From a virus: a stretch of 64,000 bases of DNA. Positions within the stretch are counted from its first letter, which is position 1; every line of letters begins with the position of its first letter. The notes under the pieces are model-generated. The model saw nothing but the letters and a program-made list of their open reading frames with translations. It did no database searches and was not told the DNA's origin. The stretch covers positions 1 to 64,000 of IMG/VR virus record IMGVR_UViG_3300030119_000590. The stretch is one strand, 5' to 3'. Positions 55,386 through 63,235 of the stretch are shown here, piece by piece. Position numbers and translations under genes: made by a program.

Positions 55386-56635
55386 TGGACTATGATAAGG
55401 TAACAAATCCATTTATTACTCTTAAAAAGATGTCTGGTGACAAAGAGCAGGACTTTACCGCTCAACTTAATACTGCTCCACCAAATGTGGATAATGATCA
55501 GTATAGGTCTAATTTAAAAGAAAGTAATCACTCGTTGTATTCTGACCGACGTGAAGAAAAGTTGCGTATGGGTGAAAATACCAATACGTTTGAAAATTAT
55601 GCAATTACTTTACTTGATATAGACAACATCATTTATGAATACTTTGTAAATGTTATTCGTCCACAGGTATTGGATACAGCTGGAAGTGTAATTAATGTTC
55701 CAGTTCGTCACGCATCACCTGAAAAGTGGCACGCTATTCAAAATGATGGTGCGTATCGTGATGCAAAAGGGCAAATACAACGTCCGATGATTATTTTTAC
55801 TCGTACTTCGGTTTCACGTGACGATGAGTTTGTTCACTTTAACAAATATTTGTCAGTTCCGTTCGTCAAGAAGTTTGATTCAAAGAATATGTACGATAAG
55901 TTTAGTATTTTAAACGATATGCAACCTGTTTATGAAGTTCATAATGTAACGTTTCCTGACCATGTTATTCTAAATTACGATTTCACAATGAACACAGATT
56001 ATGTTGAACAAATGAATATGTTGGTGGAAAAAATTAATTTTGCAAGTGATGATTATTGGGGAGATCCAAAGAGATTAAAGTTTAGAACAAAGATTGATAG
56101 TTTTTCAAATTCGGTTGAATCGTCTGATTCTGATGATAGAAACGTATCAACTACTTTCAGTTTAACAGTAAATGCTTATTTGTTACCAGAGGTTTTTGAT
56201 GATAGAATGACTGTTAAACGACAGGTTTCAAAACGAAAAGTATTATGGGGAACTGAGGCAGTTGCAAGTGATGACCCAAGACTTTTAGGAAATCAAGATA
56301 CTTTATCATTAACAAACGAAAAGAAAACTTCGTTTGGCACGAAAATAATCATTTTAGACAGAACCTTTAGTGAGTTACACTTAGATGCAAGAAATTCGGT
56401 TTATGATGTTCGTATGAGATTGGACGAAGAGTTTTATACAATAGAAACCGAAGATGATTCTTTTATGATTAGAGTAGATAATACCGATAAACATCCGGTT
56501 TTTATTTGGGACTATGAACGAAACGAAGTTGAAATGCGTCCTGGTGATAAAATCAATATAAATGTTGGAACACAAATGTTCGAACTTGAGATTGATAAGA
56601 AATCAGTAGAGATGTTTACAATAAAAAGAATTTAA
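55385..56635 (+). CDS. 15: Tail sheath stabiliser/terminator gp15-like
   Basis: A 416-residue protein. ATG 55385 overlaps the previous stop by one base. The core contains VHNVTFPDHVILNYDFTMNT and VEQMNMLVEKINFASDDYWG (about 180-222), typical of T4 gp15/gp3-type tail-completion proteins, which cap the tube and sheath. T4 gp15 has 272 residues; here a C-terminal domain of about 130 residues is added, with acidic beta strands. Placed before the sheath gene, as expected. Confidence 0.75.
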   Translation: MDYDKVTNPFITLKKMSGDKEQDFTAQLNTAPPNVDNDQYRSNLKESNHSLYSDRREEKLRMGENTNTFENYAITLLDIDNIIYEYFVNVIRPQVLDTAGSVINVPVRHASPEKWHAIQNDGAYRDAKGQIQRPMIIFTRTSVSRDDEFVHFNKYLSVPFVKKFDSKNMYDKFSILNDMQPVYEVHNVTFPDHVILNYDFTMNTDYVEQMNMLVEKINFASDDYWGDPKRLKFRTKIDSFSNSVESSDSDDRNVSTTFSLTVNAYLLPEVFDDRMTVKRQVSKRKVLWGTEAVASDDPRLLGNQDTLSLTNEKKTSFGTKIIILDRTFSELHLDARNSVYDVRMRLDEEFYTIETEDDSFMIRVDNTDKHPVFIWDYERNEVEMRPGDKININVGTQMFELEIDKKSVEMFTIKRI

Positions 56636-56680
56636 TTTTATTTACTTGATTTATTGACAATAAGTTAATATCATATAAGC

Positions 56681-56971
56681 ATGGATAATAACGAAATTAA
56701 ATTAACCACAGATGAACAGGCTGAAATGCTTGAATTAAATCAAGAGTACCAAACTGTATTAATTGATATGGGTCAGTTGCAAATGCAAAGATTGCAATTA
56801 AAAGAGCAACTTGAAGAATTAGATTCTACGGAAACTCATTGCAAATCCGCATATGCCGAAATTGAGAAAAAAGAACTTAATTTTAGAAATAGATTAATCA
56901 AAAAGTATGGAGATGGTGAACTAGACGCACATACAGGTGTGTTTATTGTAGCAGAAAAAAATCGCAATTAA
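56681..56971 (+). CDS. Small coiled-coil protein, unknown
   Basis: A 96-residue protein, mostly one long helix (LNQEYQTVLIDMGQLQMQRL onward) that should form a coiled coil or prefoldin-like hairpin, with a short C-terminal beta end. A perfect TTGACA lies at 56654-56659, but no good -10 follows at the right distance. No ribosome site before the ATG. May be a chaperone for the sheath protein encoded next; this is only a guess by position. Confidence 0.75.
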   Translation: MDNNEIKLTTDEQAEMLELNQEYQTVLIDMGQLQMQRLQLKEQLEELDSTETHCKSAYAEIEKKELNFRNRLIKKYGDGELDAHTGVFIVAEKNRN

Positions 56972-56996
56972 ATATTGTGTTTGGATTTTTTTGGGC

Positions 56997-57005
56997 ATAT
57001 TTATA
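56997..57005 (+). promoter_or_regulatory. Candidate late promoter of the sheath gene
   Basis: ATATTTATA, 65 bases before the sheath ATG, with a ribosome site TTAGGAG at about 57054. Confidence 0.55.
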
Positions 57006-57070
57006 TGAAAAAGTCATTATAACTTTCCCAAAAAACCAACATTAACCAATATATTAGGAGATTATCGAAG

Positions 57071-59788
57071 ATGGCAGAACGAATTGTAAGTCCAGCAGTA
57101 TTTACCAACGAAATTGATCAAACGTTTCTTACACAAGGTATCCAACAAATAGGTGGAGCAGTTGTAGGTCCTTTCAAACGAGGCCCTGCGTATGCACCAA
57201 CTGTTGTCAGAAACCAAGGAGACTTAGAAGATTTATTTGGTATCCCCGAGGGGGAATATTATCAACCATTCACAGCACGTGAGTATTTGCATCATCAAGG
57301 TGTCGTAACTATCGTTAGAACAGGTTCTCTCGGTGGTTATATTCAAAACAATCCACTCATTATTACTGCAAAAGTGGAAGAAGCAAATTGTGAGTTGATA
57401 CAAGAGAACAGAGTTAAAGCAGGCCTTGAAAGTGGTACTTGTGATATTCAAGTAGGTGATGAAACCGTTATCGGAGTTCTTGCTAATACACTTTATCAAA
57501 CATCATCAAGTGAAGCACCTGTAATAAATAACACAGGATTCCTTGGTTCAGTTATCGATCCAGCAACCAATCTTATGTACTTTACAGAAAGTGAACTTGA
57601 CGATGGAACAACCGTTGTAGATTCAAACTTATCTTCCAAACTACATCTAAGAACAACTCTTGATGAAGACGGAAATCCAGGTACAATTGACGATCAAAGC
57701 ATTGTATCTGTAAAGTATGACATTCATACAGGTGAAAGAATCGTAAGTGATTATGTATTTTCAATTGACCCACGTGATCCAAATAGTTTGCAAAACATTT
57801 TTGGAAGATCACCAAAGAAAAATATCGAACCTGCATATTTTCATGCTTACTTTGAAAATGCTCAAGCAGAAATTTATAGTAACATCGTATTCGGTGCTAA
57901 GTACAGAATTGAGTGTACAACTGAAGTAGGTGGTAAAGTTATTGATCCTGATGAAGACGTAGCAAGTGCATTGCAGTTCCAATCAGCAGAGCGTGATGAA
58001 GACAGAGACGAGTTTCCATTTGGAAATGGACGTGGTATGTTCTCATGTCGTCCTGCCGAAACACCATATGTTCAATCACAAGAAATTAGTGGTCGTAGGT
58101 ATGATTTGTTTAAGGTGTTTACGAGAAATATGGGAACATCTGCAAATCGTGAAATCAAGATTGCTATATCAGATGTAAGAACACCTGGTTCAATCCAAGG
58201 TTCAGATTATGGTACATTTGACTTGACTGTAAGAGGTTTCGGAGATAACGACAAAAACCAAAATATTATTGAGTCATATGACAATGTATCACTTGACCCA
58301 AGTTCACCTCGTTATCTTCCACGTGTAGTTGGTGATCGTTTTACCACAATTGACGCAAGTGGAAAAGTAACAGATCACGGAGATTATGCAAATTCTAGTA
58401 ACTGGATTCGTATTGAAATGAATCCTGATAGTGAAGCACCTTCACAAGCAATGCCTTATGGTCACGGTGCTTACTTCTCAACGGTTGCTGGTGTAAATGT
58501 TCCAAGTGCAGTTTACTGCACAGGTTGTTCTCAGTACGAAAGAAATCCAGGTCGTTACTTTAATGGTGCGGTTTTCAATCAAGATTCACCTGATGGTATC
58601 ATTGAGTACCCACTTGGTGCAAAAGACAATGCTGAGTTATTTGCTCCACTTCCAAAAGGTGCAGATGATACAGGAGAAGGTTACTACATGGACCAACCCG
58701 GTGAGTATGTTGAAGAAATTGACGGAGAACGTCAAACATTCCAAGTTGATCCAATTCCAACAAATCCATCACTTGCACAAGAAACTTTGGTCGCAAAGCA
58801 ACGTAGATTCGTTGTAGGTTTCCAAGGTGGATTTGACGGTCATGCTCCAACTCACCCAATCAACTTAGGTGACCAAATTACTGCAAGCAACGTACAAGGT
58901 ATGGATTGTTCATTAAGAAAGTCAACAGGTACAAAAGCATATCTTCATGCGTTTGGTGCATTGAGCAACCAAGACGAGTTTGATATTAACTTGCTTGTTA
59001 CTCCTGGTTTGAGTCTTGACCTTCATCGTTCGGTTGTAAATCGTGGTGTTGATTTATGTGAAACACGTGAGGATGCTTTTTACATTCTTGATTGTGTTTC
59101 TGCAAAGGACCAACCAGGACGAGTGGACGATGCAGTTTCTGAAGCATCTACCATAGATAGTAACTATGCGGCTACTTACTACCCTTGGATTAAGATTATT
59201 GATCCAGCAACCAACAAGTTGCAACCATTCCCACCGAGTTCACTTATGGCATCGGTTTATGCGGCCAACGATAAGGTTTCCGCAGAATGGTTCGCACCTG
59301 CTGGTTTGAATCGTGGTGGTCTTGAGCAAGCAGTATCTGTTATGGACAGACTTAACTTTGCTGAAAGAGACGAATTGTACGAAGGAAAGGTTAATCCGAT
59401 TGCGGCTTTTCCGGGTCAAGGCATCGTTGCTTTTGGTCAGAAGACTCTTCAAAGACGAGCAAGTGCATTGGACAGAATCAATGTGCGTAGATTGCTCATC
59501 ACCGTTAAGAAGTTCATCGCAAGTTCCGCAAGGTATCTTATCTTTGAACAAAACGTAACTGCAACCCGTCAACGTTTCTTGAGTATCGTTAATCCGTATC
59601 TCGAAAACGTACAACAAAGACATGGTTTACATGCGTTCCGTGTAATCATGGACGAATCCAACAACACACCTGACTTGATTGACAGAAACATTCTGTATGG
59701 TCAAATCTTCTTGCAACCAGCAAGAGCAGTTGAGTTCATCGTTCTTGACTTTACACTTCAGTCAACGGGTGCAAGTTTTGAGGGATAA
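57071..59788 (+). CDS. 18: Tail sheath protein gp18-like
   Basis: A 905-residue contractile sheath subunit. The N-terminus has the usual opening, VSPAVFTNEIDQTFLTQ, then GGAVVGPFKRGPAYAPTVV (about 28-46). The C-terminal 250 residues are well conserved in type: WFAPAGLNRGGLEQAV, NPIAAFPGQGIVAFGQKTL, RINVRRLLITVKKFI and a final EFIVLDFTL. T4 gp18 has 659 residues; the extra length is in the middle (about 150-560), where outward-facing domains sit. The gene has its own promoter-like motif and terminator. Confidence 0.95.
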   Translation: MAERIVSPAVFTNEIDQTFLTQGIQQIGGAVVGPFKRGPAYAPTVVRNQGDLEDLFGIPEGEYYQPFTAREYLHHQGVVTIVRTGSLGGYIQNNPLIITAKVEEANCELIQENRVKAGLESGTCDIQVGDETVIGVLANTLYQTSSSEAPVINNTGFLGSVIDPATNLMYFTESELDDGTTVVDSNLSSKLHLRTTLDEDGNPGTIDDQSIVSVKYDIHTGERIVSDYVFSIDPRDPNSLQNIFGRSPKKNIEPAYFHAYFENAQAEIYSNIVFGAKYRIECTTEVGGKVIDPDEDVASALQFQSAERDEDRDEFPFGNGRGMFSCRPAETPYVQSQEISGRRYDLFKVFTRNMGTSANREIKIAISDVRTPGSIQGSDYGTFDLTVRGFGDNDKNQNIIESYDNVSLDPSSPRYLPRVVGDRFTTIDASGKVTDHGDYANSSNWIRIEMNPDSEAPSQAMPYGHGAYFSTVAGVNVPSAVYCTGCSQYERNPGRYFNGAVFNQDSPDGIIEYPLGAKDNAELFAPLPKGADDTGEGYYMDQPGEYVEEIDGERQTFQVDPIPTNPSLAQETLVAKQRRFVVGFQGGFDGHAPTHPINLGDQITASNVQGMDCSLRKSTGTKAYLHAFGALSNQDEFDINLLVTPGLSLDLHRSVVNRGVDLCETREDAFYILDCVSAKDQPGRVDDAVSEASTIDSNYAATYYPWIKIIDPATNKLQPFPPSSLMASVYAANDKVSAEWFAPAGLNRGGLEQAVSVMDRLNFAERDELYEGKVNPIAAFPGQGIVAFGQKTLQRRASALDRINVRRLLITVKKFIASSARYLIFEQNVTATRQRFLSIVNPYLENVQQRHGLHAFRVIMDESNNTPDLIDRNILYGQIFLQPARAVEFIVLDFTLQSTGASFEG

Positions 59789-59823
59789 TTTGTAAAAGTA
59801 ATATAAACTCTTAATAGAAAGTT

Positions 59824-59857
59824 AAAACCCCTTCACGAAAGTGGAGGGGTTTTTTTA
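59824..59857 (+). terminator. Rho-independent terminator after the sheath gene
   Basis: AAACCCCTTCAC (59825-59836), GAAA loop, GTGGAGGGGTTT (59841-59852), followed by further T residues; one G-T pair in the stem. Confidence 0.92.
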
Positions 59858-59863
59858 TGTCGG

Positions 59864-59874
59864 TATATATTTAT
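59864..59874 (+). promoter_or_regulatory. Candidate late promoter 9 bases before the start codon
   Basis: TATATATTTAT between the sheath terminator and the ATG at 59884; no ribosome site is seen. Confidence 0.6.
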
Positions 59875-59883
59875 TGATATATT

Positions 59884-60588
59884 ATGTCACAACTAAAATT
59901 GACAGATTTACTAGTAGAAATTCAATATGATGAATTCGTTTTGTTTGTACAAAAACATAAGTTAGACGAAGATTGTTCTATATTGAATGAATTGGGTATA
60001 CCCAAACGACTTAAAAAGATTTGGGGGTTTATAAAAGAATTGGCAGACAAGGTGTCGCTGAAGTTGGTGGACTTGGTTAAATTGTTTCTTGATAAAACTG
60101 TATTCAAATTCTTTGCTAAGATTAAGTTTAGCATGGAATGGTTGTACAAACTTGTTAAAAAAGGATTTAAGGCATACAAGGATGTAATAAACGCAATTGG
60201 TGATTATCTTGCAAGTACTAAGGTAGGTAAGTGGACAGAAGAAAAACTCAAGGATTTGGATGCGTTTTTGGCAAAACACCCAAAAACCAAGAGAATTGCT
60301 GGAATGGCAGTTGCGGGTATTCTAATTTATATTTGGTTGAACATGACTTTCACAGGTAATGCTGACTACGACTTTGATATGGGTGATATGATACGAGCAC
60401 TTGGTGGAGGATTCTCGTTATCAACTTTATTTGCAGGACCTGACGGAATGGCGTTATTAACTTTATTCGCAACGGGTATGCTAGGATTATCATTTCCGTG
60501 GCCGGGACCACAACATTTTCAATTCATTGGAGCAGTATTATATGGTTCTGCAAAACTAGTGGGAAAAAAATTAAGGAAAGATAAATAA
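59884..60588 (+). CDS. Membrane protein between sheath and tube genes
   Basis: A 234-residue protein. Residues 1-130 are amphipathic basic helices (KLVDLVKLFLDKTVFKFFAK and similar). Then come hydrophobic segments: IAGMAVAGILIYIWLNM (about 137-153), MALLTLFATGMLGLSF (about 193-208) and a final GAVLYGSAKLVG. The protein could be a virion protein delivered to the host membrane, or a membrane-active factor made late. It sits alone in its own transcription unit, between terminator and tube promoters. No family recognised. Confidence 0.8.
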   Translation: MSQLKLTDLLVEIQYDEFVLFVQKHKLDEDCSILNELGIPKRLKKIWGFIKELADKVSLKLVDLVKLFLDKTVFKFFAKIKFSMEWLYKLVKKGFKAYKDVINAIGDYLASTKVGKWTEEKLKDLDAFLAKHPKTKRIAGMAVAGILIYIWLNMTFTGNADYDFDMGDMIRALGGGFSLSTLFAGPDGMALLTLFATGMLGLSFPWPGPQHFQFIGAVLYGSAKLVGKKLRKDK

Positions 60589-60609
60589 ATATATTTTTTT
60601 GTTTATGAC

Positions 60610-60667
60610 ATATTTATCTTTAATATCATTCATAAATGAGGTTTTACAATTTTTGGATAATATTTAT
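60610..60667 (+). promoter_or_regulatory. Two candidate late promoter motifs before the tube gene
   Basis: ATATTTAT at 60610-60617 and TATTTAT at 60661-60667. The tube ATG is at 60704, with CTGGAG as ribosome site. Two motifs fit the high expression needed for a tube protein. Confidence 0.5.
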
Positions 60668-60703
60668 TAAAAGTAATCGTTAACAAACTGGAGAATTTAA
60701 AAA

Positions 60704-61195
60704 ATGGCACAAGTAGTTGAAACTCAAGAAATGTTTTTTACGGCCTTTGAACCAAAAACGGCCAATCGTTTTATCATGTATATGGACGGAGTACCTGCAT
60801 ACCTTATTAAAGGTGTAGGAAGACCTAACATCACAATCGATGTTAATACTCTCGACCACATCAACATTAAACGAAAGGTTCGTGCTGGTAAGGCAGAATG
60901 GAATAATATCACACTTTCTATGTACGACCCAATCGTACCAAGTGCGGCGCAGGCTGCAATGGAATGGGTACGTCTCTCTCACGAATCTGTAACAGGAAGA
61001 AATGGTTATGCTGACTTCTACAAGAAGGATCTTACAATCGTTGTTCTTGGTCCAGTAGGTGATTATGTTGAAGAATGGACAATAAAAGGTGCATTCTGTG
61101 CAGGAACTACGTTCTCTGACCTTTCATGGGAAACAGGTGACGTTGCTACTGTTGAGTTGGACATTGCATACGATTATGCAATCCTCCAATACTAA
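60704..61195 (+). CDS. 19: Tail tube protein gp19-like
   Basis: A 163-residue tail tube protein, same length as T4 gp19 (163). Typical parts: an N-terminal segment FEPKTANRFIMYMDGVPAYL, then IKRKVRAGKAEWNNITLSMYDP and VLGPVGDYVEEWTIKGAFC, the strands that stack into the hexameric tube. Clear ribosome site and two promoter-like motifs upstream, terminator behind. Confidence 0.95.
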   Translation: MAQVVETQEMFFTAFEPKTANRFIMYMDGVPAYLIKGVGRPNITIDVNTLDHINIKRKVRAGKAEWNNITLSMYDPIVPSAAQAAMEWVRLSHESVTGRNGYADFYKKDLTIVVLGPVGDYVEEWTIKGAFCAGTTFSDLSWETGDVATVELDIAYDYAILQY

Positions 61196-61224
61196 TCTAA
61201 ACGAATTACAATCCAGTTTATTAA

Positions 61225-61252
61225 AAAACTCTCCTGACGGAGAGTTTTTTTT
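61225..61252 (+). terminator. Rho-independent terminator after the tube gene
   Basis: AAAACTCTCC (61225-61234), TGAC loop, GGAGAGTTTT (61239-61248), then further T residues. Confidence 0.93.
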
Positions 61253-61259
61253 GTCTGCG

Positions 61260-61270
61260 TATATATTTAT
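61260..61270 (+). promoter_or_regulatory. Candidate late promoter 5 bases before the start codon
   Basis: TATATATTTAT ends five bases before the ATG at 61276, just behind the tube terminator; no ribosome site. Confidence 0.6.
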
Positions 61271-61275
61271 TAAAC

Positions 61276-61614
61276 ATGAACAAGACACAATTAAAAGAAA
61301 CCATCCTTGAACTTTTTGAAGAAGTTAAATCGGACGCATCAAAAGAAAATGTAAACGAAGGTTTAAGCACTGCAATGAATGGTCTTGTTAAATATTTATT
61401 GGGATTGGTCAAGAAAGGAAAATTTCGTAGACCATACGATATAGATGATCGTTCAGGACGTCTTGTGTTTGTAACTGCGGGTGGAAAAAAACTTGTTTTC
61501 CATGATCAAAATATAGGTGTTACCGTTCATAAGTCTTGGAAAGGAAAAAAAGATAGCAACTTCTTTGGATATAATGAAACTGACCGTATCTTGAAGTTTG
61601 CAATGGAAGGATAA
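61276..61614 (+). CDS. Small protein with N-terminal targeting-like helix, unknown
   Basis: A 112-residue protein. It begins MNKTQLKETILELFEEVKSD, the shared amphipathic helix, and NVNEGLS (about 27-33) is a possible gp21 site. The C-terminal 60 residues look like a small beta domain (GRLVFVTAGGKKLVFHDQ). No known family. Expression would be leaderless from the motif at 61260. Confidence 0.75.
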   Translation: MNKTQLKETILELFEEVKSDASKENVNEGLSTAMNGLVKYLLGLVKKGKFRRPYDIDDRSGRLVFVTAGGKKLVFHDQNIGVTVHKSWKGKKDSNFFGYNETDRILKFAMEG

Positions 61615-61660
61615 ATTTCCACATTTTTAATATACTTTTTGCAAAAAAGTCTTGCAATAT

Positions 61661-61672
61661 GTATATATATTT
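61661..61672 (+). promoter_or_regulatory. Variant late promoter motif
   Basis: GTATATATATTT followed by GTAA resembles the late motif but lacks the final TTTAT. It is the best candidate before the gene at 61715, which has AAAGG upstream of its ATG. Confidence 0.3.
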
Positions 61673-61714
61673 GTAAGAGTATATTTTACAAATTACAAAT
61701 AAAGGTTACAAATT

Positions 61715-62644
61715 ATGGCAAACGAAGACGGAAATATAGATATCCCGCAACAGGTTAAAGAGCAGTTGGAGCGTGATGCACAGGAAGCACAGGCTGCCAA
61801 TCAATCAAAAACAGAACCAACCCCAAAGGTTACTGCACCAAATACACAAGCATCTCAACAAACTGACAAAGTTCAAAAGTTTGAGTATCCAAGTGAGGTA
61901 GTTGATCTTCCGAGTCAAGGTTGGTTTTATGAACCAAGTTCACCACTTGCGAGTGGAAAAATTGATATTAAGTACATGACTGCAAAAGAGGAAGATATTC
62001 TTACAAGTCAAAATCTTATCAAAAAGGGTGTAGTGCTTGATAAGTTGCTAGAACAACTTATTGTTACACCAAATGTCAAGTTAGACGAAATTTTAGTAGG
62101 AGACAAAAATGCAATCTTTATCGCTGCTCGTATTCTTGCTTATGGTAAAGACTATAAAATCAAGTTTAAAGACCCATCAAACAATGAAGATGTGGAAGAT
62201 ACTATTGACTTGGCAAAACTAGACGCAAAAGAATTTGACTTTGAAAAGCATGAAAAGGGTCGCAACTTATTTGAATTTGAATTTCCATTTAGTAAACGCA
62301 AGATTCATTGGAGTTTATTAACTCATGCTGATGAGCAAGCAATTGAAACTGAAATGAAGAGTTTAAAAAAGTTCACCAAAAACAAAAACGAAACTACTGA
62401 AATCACCACACGATTAAAGTATGTTATCAAAGCACTTGATGGAGACGAAGACAAAGCACGAATAAAAAGTTTTGTTGACAAAGAACTTCTTGCAAGAGAT
62501 TCACTTGCATTCAGAGAACACGCAAGAAAAAATACACCAGATTTAGATATGACATTTAATTTTGAATCTGAAGATACCGGCTATACGGAAAGGATGACGA
62601 TCCCACTCGGGATCGACTTTTTTTACCCTTCCGCCGGAGTATAA
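61715..62644 (+). CDS. 26: Baseplate hub/tail assembly protein gp26-like
   Basis: A 309-residue protein. The core (YPSEVVDLPSQGWFY, about 57-71; IDIKYMTAKEEDILTSQNLI, about 83-102; VVLDKLLEQLIV) resembles T4-type baseplate/hub assembly proteins annotated as gp26. The N-terminal 50 residues are polar and Gln-rich. The frame ends with GIDFFYPSAGV, right where a second frame encoding a conserved-looking extension opens; ribosomes shifting +1 near the T7 run at 62618-62624 would add about 80 residues. Position directly before the tape-measure gene is where tail chaperones with frameshift extensions are found in other tailed phages. Confidence 0.8.
   Translation: MANEDGNIDIPQQVKEQLERDAQEAQAANQSKTEPTPKVTAPNTQASQQTDKVQKFEYPSEVVDLPSQGWFYEPSSPLASGKIDIKYMTAKEEDILTSQNLIKKGVVLDKLLEQLIVTPNVKLDEILVGDKNAIFIAARILAYGKDYKIKFKDPSNNEDVEDTIDLAKLDAKEFDFEKHEKGRNLFEFEFPFSKRKIHWSLLTHADEQAIETEMKSLKKFTKNKNETTEITTRLKYVIKALDGDEDKARIKSFVDKELLARDSLAFREHARKNTPDLDMTFNFESEDTGYTERMTIPLGIDFFYPSAGV
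62598..62624 (+). other. Hairpin plus T7 run: candidate frameshift or termination signal
   Basis: CGATCCC (62598-62604), loop ACTC, GGGATCG (62609-62615) forms a perfect seven-pair stem, followed after two bases by seven T (62618-62624). It lies inside the 3' end of the gp26-like gene, at the point where the coding frame appears to move by +1. The same structure also looks like an intrinsic terminator. Confidence 0.6.
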
Positions 62645-62873
62645 GGTTCAACTTCACGAAGAGATTTTTAATCTCTGTTATTATAGTCAAGGTGCGTTTA
62701 CTCAAGACATTGCGTACAATTTGCCGATATATCTCAGAAGGTTTTATGCTCGTAAACTTGTTGAAGTAAAAGACAAAGAAAACGAGCAAGTTAAAAAAGC
62801 ACAAGCAAAAGCAAAATCGAGTTCTAGTTCTCGTCCATCAAAACCACCAACTTCTGCAAGATCATATAGGTAA
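62619..62873 (+). CDS. gp26 extension in the +1 frame (tail chaperone/gp51-like), no own start codon
   Basis: The +1 frame is open from 62598 (after TGA at 62595) to TAA at 62871. It reads TLPPEYKVQLHEEIFNLCYY, then TQDIAYNLPIYLRRFYARKL and an Ala/Lys/Ser-rich tail, which looks like a real helical protein. There is no ATG, GTG or TTG before the TTG at about 62723, so independent initiation is unlikely and a shift from the upstream gene is the simplest reading. The pattern IFNL-x-YY ... NLPIYLRRFY suits small tail-assembly chaperones of the gp51 type; that label is tentative. Confidence 0.65.
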   Translation, partial: FFTLPPEYKVQLHEEIFNLCYYSQGAFTQDIAYNLPIYLRRFYARKLVEVKDKENEQVKKAQAKAKSSSSSRPSKPPTSARSYR

Positions 62874-62901
62874 TTTTATCCATCATAAACTGGTGGTAAC
62901 G

Positions 62902-62911
62902 TATATTTATA
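62902..62911 (+). promoter_or_regulatory. Candidate late promoter motif
   Basis: TATATTTATA, 42 bases before the ATG at 62954. Confidence 0.5.
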
Positions 62912-62953
62912 CGTATATACTATCAATTCCTTTTGTGGATACGATTATTTTAT

Positions 62954-63223
62954 ATGAAAAAGAAACAACAATTAGACGAGCAAGAGCAACTGAACGAGTT
63001 TTTGGGTGCTTTGGTAAAAGCTGTATTTAAATCCAAGGCAACAAAGTTGGGTACGGCTGCATTTGCAGATCCACGACTTAAAAACGCATTTGAAGATTAT
63101 ATCAAGGATACTAAGGAATTTAAGAAAAAACTTAAACGAATAGGTGTCACCAGTACTGATGATTTAAAAAAGGCAATTAAAAAATCCTCCAATATTGATT
63201 CAAATTTACTTGACTGGGAATAG
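62954..63223 (+). CDS. Small basic protein before the tape measure, unknown
   Basis: An 89-residue protein. ATG 62954 chosen over the in-frame TTG at 62933. It has a short Glu/Gln-rich start (QQLDEQEQLNEFLGALV), then a Lys-rich helical part ending in DSNLLDWE. No family recognised. It starts the unit that continues into the tape-measure gene 12 bases on. Confidence 0.7.
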   Translation: MKKKQQLDEQEQLNEFLGALVKAVFKSKATKLGTAAFADPRLKNAFEDYIKDTKEFKKKLKRIGVTSTDDLKKAIKKSSNIDSNLLDWE

Positions 63224-63235
63224 GGAATCTGACGG

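Noticed and set aside
56654-56682. Sigma70 promoter at TTGACA before the gene at 56681
   Set aside because: No -10-like sequence is found 16-18 bases downstream; the gene start itself falls there.
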